A stretch of 43,646 nt of DNA from a virus: the IMG/VR virus record IMGVR_UViG_3300037493_001662, positions 1 through 43,646 of that record; one strand, written 5' to 3'. Shown one piece after another: positions 20,054-29,239 of this stretch. Both the position numbers and the translations under genes were made by a program. The notes beneath the pieces are model-generated. The model saw only the letters and a list, made by a program, of their open reading frames with translations. It was not told the origin of the DNA and did no database searches. Each line of letters starts with the position of its first letter. Within the stretch, counting starts at the first letter, position 1.

Positions 20054-20676
20054 TCGTCTTTCATTTCTATTTGGCTTGCTTTTCTTCTATTTTCCAGTCC
20101 AGGCATAATTACAAGTTTACCATTAACTCTTCCTTTTCTGATAGTCAACAGTTCCTTATCAAGTTCCTTTAGTTTTGCTTTATCTTTAGATGTAAGTATT
20201 CCTTTTATAATAGGCCATTCGTTAATCTTGCTTGCATCTGCGTTCCATATTACATCCATTAATCTTGCTTCCATTGCCGGTGTCATGTTTGCAACATTAG
20301 GATAAATATCTAATTGTTTACGTCTTCTATCATACTCTGTTTTAAACTTATCTTTGGCTTCTTCTTGTGTCATTTTCATGCCTTTAACAACTGGTTTGTC
20401 GTCAATATATTGCTGTCCATAACCAATTGCCCATTTTCCATTGGTATCTAAATATGCTTCTGGCTGGAAAGTCTCATATTTTTGAATAAATGGAGCAGCA
20501 TATTCATAGGCTGTCTTTGGGACTTTTGGTGGAACTGTTGGTGTAGCCAATACAATAGGAGGTCCACTAGTAGCACTCGAACCAACAGGCGTTAGTGTTG
20601 CTGGCTTTTCTGCTCCTTTTGCGGAAGGTGTAGTTGGTGCAGCATCTTCCTTAAACCAGTTATCAAATAGTCCCAT
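20050..20676 (-). CDS. GH24 lysozyme-type endolysin
   Basis: This predicted muramidase would degrade host peptidoglycan at lysis. Residues 1-55 are a Pro/Ala/Thr-rich tail without a signal sequence. The catalytic domain begins near 56, with YETFQPEAYLDTNGKWAIGYG (67-87). E68 and D77 match the T4 lysozyme catalytic Glu and Asp. The Thr of the usual W-T-I-G-Y-G is Ala83 here, so the classic E-D-T triad is incomplete. PGLENRRKA near the C-terminus fits the family's GL-x-x-RR motif. It lies between holin and spanin candidates, typical for a lysis cassette. A tail-associated lysozyme is a less likely alternative. Confidence 0.85.
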   Translation of the reverse strand: MGLFDNWFKEDAAPTTPSAKGAEKPATLTPVGSSATSGPPIVLATPTVPPKVPKTAYEYAAPFIQKYETFQPEAYLDTNGKWAIGYGQQYIDDKPVVKGMKMTQEEAKDKFKTEYDRRRKQLDIYPNVANMTPAMEARLMDVIWNADASKINEWPIIKGILTSKDKAKLKELDKELLTIRKGRVNGKLVIMPGLENRRKASQIEMKDE

Positions 20677-20677
20677 A

Positions 20678-20986
20678 TTATTTAGTTTCTCCCTTTATAA
20701 GCCTAGAGCGTATAATGTCAAACAGTTCGCTTGATACAGCCCCAGAGATTGAATACAGGATGCCCTTATAGATTGGCATTATGTCAACATAATACAAAGC
20801 ACAGTATGTCAAAACCCCAACGCAAGCACCTGCAAAAACCTTCCGGCCCCAGATGAAGATATGATACTTCTCATTGGTAAGAACTAACTTAACAAACGCA
20901 CCCATCGCTCCGAGTATGATTACCACCCATCCTCCAGCCTTAAAGTCCGCTATTACCGCCCGAAACGATTGGTCGTCATTGTTCAT
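20678..20986 (-). CDS. Holin, LydA-like
   Basis: A 102-residue protein with three likely membrane segments (about residues 19-36, 49-68 and 72-90) and short charged ends. Size, topology and position directly before the endolysin support a holin that triggers lysis by permeabilising the inner membrane. The FIWGRKVFAG linker between the first two segments is reminiscent of the LydA/phage_holin_3 group. The ATG overlaps the stop of the giant upstream gene as ATGA. Confidence 0.8.
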   Translation of the reverse strand: MNNDDQSFRAVIADFKAGGWVVIILGAMGAFVKLVLTNEKYHIFIWGRKVFAGACVGVLTYCALYYVDIMPIYKGILYSISGAVSSELFDIIRSRLIKGETK

Positions 20987-23900
20987 CGTGGTGCAGGCTT
21001 GTTATAGCGATTGGCTGGGTAAACTCCACCTTCTGGGGCAGGACGCTCTCTCATAGACTCTGGTATCGGTCCAGAATCTAATCCAGACCCTTCAGCAATA
21101 AATCTCTTCATCCATATTGCCTGTCTAGATGCCTTGTTAACTGCTTCTTGAGCATCCTCAAGGCTGTTGGTTCTTGCAATTATATTTGCACCATTGTAAA
21201 TAACGAATGTTGCCTTTCGAATATCTGTTGGGTCACCCTTACCAAGCACTCGCTTGCCGAGAATATCAAGAGAACCAGTTTGTTGAGAAATAATAGTAGG
21301 CATATTGACTTCCAAGCCCATTGTTGGCGTATCAGACGAAGAAACTGTTAAGCCAAAGGCAGAAGTGCTTCTAAAGCCAGAAGCCTTAGGCATTAATTGT
21401 TGGATTATAAAGCCCATCTTATTCACATAGAATGTAGCCTCTCCAGACACTTCGCCTTCCCTCATACTATTTCTAATTTGAGCCAACTTACCAGCAACTT
21501 CCTTGCCTTCTGCAATTCTATTTGCTTGATTACTAAGACCTCCGAGGACACTAAGAAGCCCGTCAAATTCGCCTTGTCTTGCTTTCATACCCTTAGCATA
21601 AGCAACAAGTGACGCAATTTCGTCTTCGTCTATTGGTCTTTCTCTGATGGCTCTATTTTGCTTATCCCATTCAATTGCTTCCTGTAGATAATCCTTTTGT
21701 GCCTGTTCAAACTTATCACGGGCTTCCTGTGAAGCATTTGGTTTAACACCTGCTGGCTTCTTAGGTCTGCTCCAAGCCCATGCTTGACCAAGATTCAGTC
21801 TGTCAACGGCTCGCTTGTCTTCAAGTATTTGCTCTAGTTCAAACTTAGCCTCTTTTGACGCTTCACTTGTCATTTCCTTCAATTTTTCAGCAGACCATTC
21901 ATTAGTCCACTTTTCAACCCAATCGCTGACAGCCTTATGGTCGTTATCAACGACAGTATCACCGAGTTCTTTACGCATTAATTTAGTAATAGTATTAACC
22001 GCATCCCATCCCATGCTTTCAGCAAAACGCTTTCTCATCTCATAGTAAATAGGATTTCTCTTAGCAATTAATCGCTTGTCTGGAGCACCAGTATCTCCGT
22101 GAACAATGAAATAATCAGCAAGACCCAATTGTCCGCTAGTAGGATGCTTGTAACCTTTTACATCTTTTTCAAACTTATCAGCCACGGCAATCTCAACCAT
22201 ATTACCTTCTTTTGCAGCCTGTATCGCTGCATTTAGGTCTTTGACATTTGGGGTCAAGCCATCAGACTTAAAGCCAACACTAATTCCCTTAAATATAACA
22301 AGTCCACTATTTATGTCAACAAGTTGATATCCAGACTTACTATTGTAAACCTTACGTTCGGCTTGCCACTTGCCATCCTTAGAAACAAATGTATCTCTAA
22401 TCGTTCCAGCAAAGTTTATACCCTTAGGAAGCCAGCCTTCGTCTCTTAATGCAAGTTCAAGGACATTTGCTCTTTCTGGTGGCAATGTAAGTGTAAGAGA
22501 GTGAGACTCAGCAAAGTCAAATGCAGTTTCTTTATTGTTATAATTTCTACCGGCAAGTCCTCGCGTTGGGTCAAAAACAAGATACTCTTTCTTTATAACA
22601 TCTGGCTTTTCTGTTCCATCTGGTCGTTTTCCTCCCTTAAGGATTCTTTCCTGTCTAAATATAGAATATCCAGACTTGTGAAGATATCCCTCTGTTAGGT
22701 TTTGACCCTGCATATTAAACAGGCTTTGATTCGAGGTAATGTCCTCTGGGGTCATTTGAACCCAATTCTTAGATGAAAAGTTAGCCGCACCCCACCCTTG
22801 TGTGAATTGATTAAACTGAACCTTTGAAGGACCATTGTTGGTCATATGCGGAACAGCAGTCCCTTGGAATCTGTCAATTCTGAACAGAGAAAACGGATTC
22901 TGGGTATCTCTCATTCTTTCTCCACCAAGTGAATTAGGATGTTCGCCATACAATCTAGCAAGTTTCTTTTCAGCCGCAGAAATACCCTCTAAAGGACTAA
23001 ACCCTCTGTCGTCTTCGTTTTCTGGGTCAAACTTCTCTCTTAATTCATCTCTTCTTGCTACTTGTGCAGCACTCATTTCCTTTACCTTCATTTGTTCAAG
23101 CCCATTAAGTTCAACAAACTCAGTTCTAGTAAATCCAAGAATTCGATTAATTGCTGATGCCATTAACTTTGCATCACCGGGATTATGTCTAGCAAGAGGC
23201 ATAAGCAGTTCCCAAGACTCATTAGGAGGTCTTTGTGCCGTAGGACCAGTTGCTCTCGCTATGTTGCCTCCTTGTTGATAACCTGTAAGGACAATATTAA
23301 TTCCTTCGTTTAAGTTTTCAAGTCTTCCGTGGAACAAGTCCTGTAGTTGTTGCTTTCCGTCTTTATAACCCTTTTCTTTTGTTCCCCAATAAGGAGTGCC
23401 AGTTTCATCAAAGATAAGGTTATTCCAACCATTACGAGTTGACTTACCAAGAGCCACCATGTCAAGCATTTCAACGTAAATGTGGTCAGTAACTTCACCA
23501 TCTGCATATTTCTTACCAGAAACATCTAATCCAGATGGTCTAATAACTAAACGCATTGGAACGAGCAATCTTTGTTGAACGTGAGTGTTCTTAGTTCTTT
23601 TTGTTGTTCCTTCGCCCACACCTTGAGTCGCACCTTCGTATTCTGCCATAAACACTTGAGTCCAACCGCGACTATCCTTAGGAGCACCTGGGTCAAACAT
23701 ATTGCCGTTAGCAATTGCCTCCATAAAGATACCAAGATTTTCCATTACTGCTTGATTTCCTTCTGAACCAATATTCTTATATTCAGTCTTAATGTGTTCA
23801 AGGATTCTCTTTGTTTGTGCTAGGTTAGGGGCACCAATAAGAACAGTTCTTCCATCGACAGTCTTCCTGACAGTAAGGCCAGACCAGTCTTCCCCTTCTC

Positions 23901-26900
23901 CCATTTTAGGTATAATGACTCTATCAACAAGGCTTTGAAGTGGTTTCCACTCGTCGTGCATCAACTTGTCTAGTGACTTCTTGAACATCAATGTATCTGG
24001 ATTGATGAAGTGTGGACGACCAGATGCCAAAGCCCATTGCCATCTTTGATTCTTTGCCTCTGGGGATGAATCATTTTCTCTAGCGAATACGCTTTCCGTG
24101 CTGAAAATATCCCACGTATCTATCTTTCCACCTCTGTTTCTGCTTCCAATAATCATCTGCTCTGCCCATCTCATTGCTATTGGGTCGATTGGATTCAACT
24201 CTCCAGTCATTGGGTTTCTGATAACGCCGGTCTTGTAGAATGTTAAATCTGGAGTGGACTTTGCATCATCAATAACAAACCCAAGGTCTTGCAGTTTGCC
24301 CTTGGTGTATTCAGTCAACATCCCATCCCAAGCCCCGTTAACTTTGAAGATTTTCAAGAAGTTTGCAGCCATTCTTACATTTTCAGCCAAGGTAGCCTTT
24401 GCATTATCTTTTAGTTTATCTGGACCCTTACCGCTAAAGTCAACATCCGTCCCATTGATTGGATTGCCATCGTTGATTATGTCGTTAACAGTCAAATCTC
24501 CAACAACAAGTTTCATCAACAGTCGGGCCTTAGGCTCAAGTTTGCCTGAGACACTTGCGTTTTTACCTAAGAACCAAGAAAGCGAACCAGCCTGTGCATT
24601 GTTACCTTCTTGTCCAATTGGAATGTTCCCATACTCAAGCGAACCACTCTTACTACTTCCCTGTTGTCCCATTCTTCCAAACTGAGGATTGGCAAGTTCC
24701 ATTCTTGCTTGATATAGTCTTCCAGCAAATTCAATGAAGCCAGCCTGCAGTAGTCTTGTGTCATCTGGGTTCTTTCCAATGTTTACCTTACCCTGTTCCC
24801 ATCTTGCCTTAAAGGAAGCACCCTCGGCATCGCTCATAGTAGTTGCGTGTGCATCTATGAACATATCCAACATTGCAACTGATTTTTCAACAGTTCCGCC
24901 AAGAAGCGGACCCTTAACTAATACTCTTTGCCCATCTTGGTTAACCTCATACTGACCAAAGATTATGTTTCGCAGATATGCTCTGGAATCTCTCATGTTC
25001 TCCGTATAGAACAATGCGTGAGAAATTTCCTCTCTTGCGTCTGCAGTAGAGAACTTGTCTTTGTCTAGGTAAATTCTGACCTTTCCGTTTTGCTCCCAAA
25101 CTGTTATACCATTCTTGAAAGATGTAAGGAAAGCCCCATCTGGACCCATAGTAATTGCACCATCTCTGTATTCTGCAATAGGATTATCTTGTTCAATACC
25201 CTTTGCTTCAATATCTAGTTCTTCTAACTTCTTAGTAATATCAAGAGCCTCAAAGTTATTCTTTCTCTGAAGTTCTTTTATTCTTAAAACTTCTTCTCTA
25301 AAAGTTCTGAGTTTTTTGACAATGTTTTCAGGAAGTCCAGCAGTAGGAATACCGCCAATTGTTGCGTTTCTATCAATGTTTTCTCTATGCGTTACTTCAG
25401 CAACCTTATTTCTATTGTCAACCTCTTCGCGTCTGTCAAGGTTCTCCTGTTCAATCTTGCGTCTTTCAACCGGAGTTGCATTTGGGGAAATAGGCTTTGG
25501 TGTTGGATATGGCTCTGGAACAAATGGGACAATGGTTTCAACTGGGCTTAAGAACGAATCTGGTGACATTCCAGCATCCTTTGCAATCTGTTCAGCCGCA
25601 AGTGCTTGTTCATCTACTTCCTTGCCAGTTGTTTCTTTTAATTTCTGCAGTCTTGCTTCAAGAATACCTCTCTCCTTGCTGATTGAACCTCTTCTGACAC
25701 CGGCAGCGTTATTCCTAACTGTTTGCTCAATCATTTGATTGGCATATGCAACTGCTGTTTCTCCAGTAAGTCCCTGTCTTGTGGCAACAGACATATAATG
25801 GTCACGCAACTTATCTGCGTGTTCTGGGTTAGCCAAGTTAAGGGATTCCATCAACGAAACCAATCCGTGTCTTACGCCAGCATCAGTCAATTCAATGGTT
25901 GCACCTATTCTAAACAGATTCGCCATCGTGAACACTTCTCTGGCTAAAAATGTATCAGCAGCCTCATCTCCCGACTTTTTTCTGATGACTTCTGCATTGT
26001 CCTTTGCTTGAGTCAGAGCCTTAAGGATATACAGATTTTGCACATCTCCCTCGACTCCAACATTGTCGGACATTCGTGCTCTCAACTCATCCAAGTCATA
26101 AGTCATTCTTTCTTGCAATTTCTTATTCTTTGTGAAGTGAGTAACCCATCCGCTACTGATTGAGTTCACCCCAGTTCCAAACAAAGCAAATCCTGTCCCG
26201 TTACCAATGCCCTGCATACCACTAAACATACCAAAGAAAGCCTCATTAGTTGCAGCACCAACAGAAGCATCACGGAATAACTTTGTAGCACCAGCAACAG
26301 CACCATTTCTAGACCAAGAACTTAAGTTGTGTGCCCACCAATCTTTTACATTGAGGTTGTCGTATTGCTTTTCAATTAATGCTAGTTCCTTCGCTACATT
26401 GACAGACGAAGCAGTCGTTTGTGGAACCTCTCTGACAGTTGTTTCACCAAGTTCGGCTAATTCCTTTTGAATGGCAGGCCAATCAGATGGACTAATTGAT
26501 GCCTTTCTAATTAATAACGCTCTCTTTTCTCGATTGAATTTATTACGCATAGCCAGAAGCGTAGAGTTGTATTCACCGCCAAGAGTTACCTTATTTAGAG
26601 TTTCAAATTCCATTAGGAAGTCACCCATTTCCCCTACGGCACCAGCCATTCTTAGGAATGGAACAATCATTGAAACTACTGCGTATTTTTCTGCGGCTTT
26701 CAAGCCCCCTTGCTGAAGGGTTGCAACTGAAGTTCCGGCTGGACCAGACATTCTTGCTGAAGTCATTACAGGAGCAATTGGGAGTCCGTGAACCCTATTG
26801 AACTCCTCAAGTCGTTCAGCCATCCAATTGCCACTTTTCAATAACCATGTCGCTCCTGTGAATAAATGATTCTTATGTATGTAATCAATTTGAACTGGAC

Positions 26901-29199
26901 CAAGACCGCTTCTTTTAAGTCCGGCAATTCCGTCTGGGTCAATAGCCTTCCAACTTGAACCAACTTCCTTTTCAATGGCACGAAGTTCATTTGCATTGAT
27001 GACTCCTGTTCCCTTTCCTTTAGGGAAACTACTTCTTCTCATTCTGTCATAAATAACATTATCTGCAATACCAGCAACATACATGTCTGGGTATGTGTCC
27101 TGAAGAATCTGTCTAGCCTTAGCCAAGGTCTTTAGTGACTCTGGGGAATACTTTATGTTCTTGCCAGCCCAAGCCGCCCTTGCAATAGCATCTCTTACAG
27201 TTTGAACACCTGCAGCCTTTTCTGAAATCTTTTGACTTAGTTGGTTTAAGGTGGTTCTTGGAACTTCAATTAGTTCATTTGGATTCTTTGGGTTCTTGAT
27301 TTTCCCAGTTCCGTTAAACGCTCTTTCAATGGCTTCATAGTCATCAATCCCTTTACCGCCATTTTCTAACTTTGCACCATCTTTAATTTCGGAAATAACT
27401 CTTCTAATCTCAATGCTTTCAGTTGCTGAAGTAAAATCAACTCCTTGGGCTGCTAGTTTTCTCAACTCGGTAGTCATTGCTTCCCGAGTAGCCTGTAAAC
27501 CAGTATTTTCCATAAAACTTAGGTATCCTTTACCACCAGTTTTAATTCCAGCATACTTCAAGACACCCTTGCCAGCAGCAAGTCCTCCCCTGACCACACC
27601 AGCACCTTCAATAGTCGTAAAGAACATTGACATATCTTGGTGGTATCTCGTGTCCGTCATTGATGGGAAAATCCCATTGGTGGACAAGTGATGATGCCAG
27701 CGACTGTATGTAACTGCCGTGTTCATTCGCTTCATTTCTTCTTGTTCAATTCTTTCTCGCAAAGTCATGTCAGGACTTGGATTCCCAGTTACATCTCCAA
27801 TAGTATCAACAAGTCCGCTTGTTGCAGTAGAAGTTCCAGCCATAATCTGACTCCACCATCTGTCTGGACCTGTGTCAATTCCCATACCAGCCATACCGAT
27901 TGTTCCGGTAACCGCAGCAGAAAGCATGGTCATTATTTGAGTAATTCCCTGCGTTTTAGAGTCAAAAGCACCTCTAGCATCTAGTTCCTTGTGCATAATG
28001 CCAAGTTGCATTACAAGTTCTGGCAACTGCTTTCTTTTTTCTGAATCAAAGAAATCCCAGTCAACTTTTCCAGTAGATGTAAACTGCTTATCAACCAAAT
28101 CAAGTGCTGCCTCTTCCGTGAACCCTTTCAACACCTCGCCACTTTGCTTTGCTGAAATCAAAGTCAACATAAGCGTTTGATATTCGGCCTTCGACTTCTC
28201 ATCCTTAAAGTCTGGATTCCAACCAATTTGAGGGTCGCCAACGGACTTCATTGACTGATAACCAGTATTAATAACAGCATCAGTAAGCATCTTCATTGCA
28301 TTTACTGAGTTTTCGCCAAAGGTTTCCATTATTCCTCTTTGGTCTGGATGTTCTGTATTCCACTTACGGAACTCTCTCCACATCTTTACGTCTCTAGGGT
28401 TTTTGTAATTTAACAGAAAACCAGTCTTTCTCATTTCGGCTTCCAGTTGAGATGGATGGAAAGTTCCACTCTTACCAATCTCCTCCAGATTCATTTTTTG
28501 AATTAACAGAAATGGACTTGTGTCGTATTCTATTGAGCCAGGATTTTCAGCAGTTGAACGGAAGAACTCTTCTTCTTCTTTTGTCTCAAACATACCGCCA
28601 GCCTTAGACATAGCATCAGCCAACGCTATTGGTGTTTTAAGCAAAGTATCATCGCTCTGAAGCAGTCGTTGGAAACGAGGGTCGTCTTGGTATTTACCAG
28701 CAAAATGCTGGGCTTTAGCCTGTGCTCTACCTAGTCCAATTAATATATCCTTTGGTGTTTTACCAAAGTTAACAAGGAACTCTGCCTTTGGGTGAAGTGT
28801 TGGAATCTCTCTTAATGGAATACTTCCACCACCGGGAAGGACATTGGCATTAGCCATTGCTTCCTTATCCCACTTCTGCATATCTTCACGATGTAACTTT
28901 TGTGATTCAAGTGCAAAAACAGCCTTTCGATTAATTTGAGCACCGAGTGGGTTTTTTTGGTCAATAATGCGTTGATACGCTTGCTCGGACTCTGGACTTC
29001 CATCTTGAAGTTCGATAGGAGGGACAAAGGATGATTCACCCTTTCTAACAGGTATAAAAGGTGGAAGTTCGCCTCTTTTTATTGCCTTTGTATCAATCTC
29101 ATTAGCAATAGATTCAACGGGTCTTGTGACTGCTCCTGCAGTCAAAGGGTTGGGCGTGGGCGTTTTCTTAGGTAAACCAGAAGCAGGTGTCTCAGCCAT
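20983..29199 (-). CDS. Giant internal virion (ejection-type) protein, 2738 aa
   Basis: This single gene takes about 19% of the genome. Its place at the end of the structural genes, just before the lysis cassette, and its size suggest an internal or ejection protein delivered with the DNA, as in N4-like and other podoviruses. The N-terminus is Pro-rich. Segments around residues 450-560 and 830-860 contain hydrophobic stretches. Near residue 1390 lies REEISHALF, followed by DAHA and FIEFAGRLYQ. This resembles the zinc-peptidase helix found in large phage proteins, but the first HExxH His is Glu. I searched for T7-like RNA polymerase motifs and saw none convincing. Multiple domains are expected and most are unrecognised. 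Confidence 0.85.
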   Translation of the reverse strand: MAETPASGLPKKTPTPNPLTAGAVTRPVESIANEIDTKAIKRGELPPFIPVRKGESSFVPPIELQDGSPESEQAYQRIIDQKNPLGAQINRKAVFALESQKLHREDMQKWDKEAMANANVLPGGGSIPLREIPTLHPKAEFLVNFGKTPKDILIGLGRAQAKAQHFAGKYQDDPRFQRLLQSDDTLLKTPIALADAMSKAGGMFETKEEEEFFRSTAENPGSIEYDTSPFLLIQKMNLEEIGKSGTFHPSQLEAEMRKTGFLLNYKNPRDVKMWREFRKWNTEHPDQRGIMETFGENSVNAMKMLTDAVINTGYQSMKSVGDPQIGWNPDFKDEKSKAEYQTLMLTLISAKQSGEVLKGFTEEAALDLVDKQFTSTGKVDWDFFDSEKRKQLPELVMQLGIMHKELDARGAFDSKTQGITQIMTMLSAAVTGTIGMAGMGIDTGPDRWWSQIMAGTSTATSGLVDTIGDVTGNPSPDMTLRERIEQEEMKRMNTAVTYSRWHHHLSTNGIFPSMTDTRYHQDMSMFFTTIEGAGVVRGGLAAGKGVLKYAGIKTGGKGYLSFMENTGLQATREAMTTELRKLAAQGVDFTSATESIEIRRVISEIKDGAKLENGGKGIDDYEAIERAFNGTGKIKNPKNPNELIEVPRTTLNQLSQKISEKAAGVQTVRDAIARAAWAGKNIKYSPESLKTLAKARQILQDTYPDMYVAGIADNVIYDRMRRSSFPKGKGTGVINANELRAIEKEVGSSWKAIDPDGIAGLKRSGLGPVQIDYIHKNHLFTGATWLLKSGNWMAERLEEFNRVHGLPIAPVMTSARMSGPAGTSVATLQQGGLKAAEKYAVVSMIVPFLRMAGAVGEMGDFLMEFETLNKVTLGGEYNSTLLAMRNKFNREKRALLIRKASISPSDWPAIQKELAELGETTVREVPQTTASSVNVAKELALIEKQYDNLNVKDWWAHNLSSWSRNGAVAGATKLFRDASVGAATNEAFFGMFSGMQGIGNGTGFALFGTGVNSISSGWVTHFTKNKKLQERMTYDLDELRARMSDNVGVEGDVQNLYILKALTQAKDNAEVIRKKSGDEAADTFLAREVFTMANLFRIGATIELTDAGVRHGLVSLMESLNLANPEHADKLRDHYMSVATRQGLTGETAVAYANQMIEQTVRNNAAGVRRGSISKERGILEARLQKLKETTGKEVDEQALAAEQIAKDAGMSPDSFLSPVETIVPFVPEPYPTPKPISPNATPVERRKIEQENLDRREEVDNRNKVAEVTHRENIDRNATIGGIPTAGLPENIVKKLRTFREEVLRIKELQRKNNFEALDITKKLEELDIEAKGIEQDNPIAEYRDGAITMGPDGAFLTSFKNGITVWEQNGKVRIYLDKDKFSTADAREEISHALFYTENMRDSRAYLRNIIFGQYEVNQDGQRVLVKGPLLGGTVEKSVAMLDMFIDAHATTMSDAEGASFKARWEQGKVNIGKNPDDTRLLQAGFIEFAGRLYQARMELANPQFGRMGQQGSSKSGSLEYGNIPIGQEGNNAQAGSLSWFLGKNASVSGKLEPKARLLMKLVVGDLTVNDIINDGNPINGTDVDFSGKGPDKLKDNAKATLAENVRMAANFLKIFKVNGAWDGMLTEYTKGKLQDLGFVIDDAKSTPDLTFYKTGVIRNPMTGELNPIDPIAMRWAEQMIIGSRNRGGKIDTWDIFSTESVFARENDSSPEAKNQRWQWALASGRPHFINPDTLMFKKSLDKLMHDEWKPLQSLVDRVIIPKMGEGEDWSGLTVRKTVDGRTVLIGAPNLAQTKRILEHIKTEYKNIGSEGNQAVMENLGIFMEAIANGNMFDPGAPKDSRGWTQVFMAEYEGATQGVGEGTTKRTKNTHVQQRLLVPMRLVIRPSGLDVSGKKYADGEVTDHIYVEMLDMVALGKSTRNGWNNLIFDETGTPYWGTKEKGYKDGKQQLQDLFHGRLENLNEGINIVLTGYQQGGNIARATGPTAQRPPNESWELLMPLARHNPGDAKLMASAINRILGFTRTEFVELNGLEQMKVKEMSAAQVARRDELREKFDPENEDDRGFSPLEGISAAEKKLARLYGEHPNSLGGERMRDTQNPFSLFRIDRFQGTAVPHMTNNGPSKVQFNQFTQGWGAANFSSKNWVQMTPEDITSNQSLFNMQGQNLTEGYLHKSGYSIFRQERILKGGKRPDGTEKPDVIKKEYLVFDPTRGLAGRNYNNKETAFDFAESHSLTLTLPPERANVLELALRDEGWLPKGINFAGTIRDTFVSKDGKWQAERKVYNSKSGYQLVDINSGLVIFKGISVGFKSDGLTPNVKDLNAAIQAAKEGNMVEIAVADKFEKDVKGYKHPTSGQLGLADYFIVHGDTGAPDKRLIAKRNPIYYEMRKRFAESMGWDAVNTITKLMRKELGDTVVDNDHKAVSDWVEKWTNEWSAEKLKEMTSEASKEAKFELEQILEDKRAVDRLNLGQAWAWSRPKKPAGVKPNASQEARDKFEQAQKDYLQEAIEWDKQNRAIRERPIDEDEIASLVAYAKGMKARQGEFDGLLSVLGGLSNQANRIAEGKEVAGKLAQIRNSMREGEVSGEATFYVNKMGFIIQQLMPKASGFRSTSAFGLTVSSSDTPTMGLEVNMPTIISQQTGSLDILGKRVLGKGDPTDIRKATFVIYNGANIIARTNSLEDAQEAVNKASRQAIWMKRFIAEGSGLDSGPIPESMRERPAPEGGVYPANRYNKPAPR

Positions 29200-29239
29200 A
29201 CGGATTATAGTCTATATAAGTCAATAAATAGCAAGTAAA

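Noticed and set aside
20983-29199. Virion RNA polymerase, as in N4-like phages with a giant late protein
   Set aside because: I looked for the T7-like catalytic motifs (GR-containing T/DxxGR, R-x3-K-x7-YG, HDS) and found no convincing ordered set.
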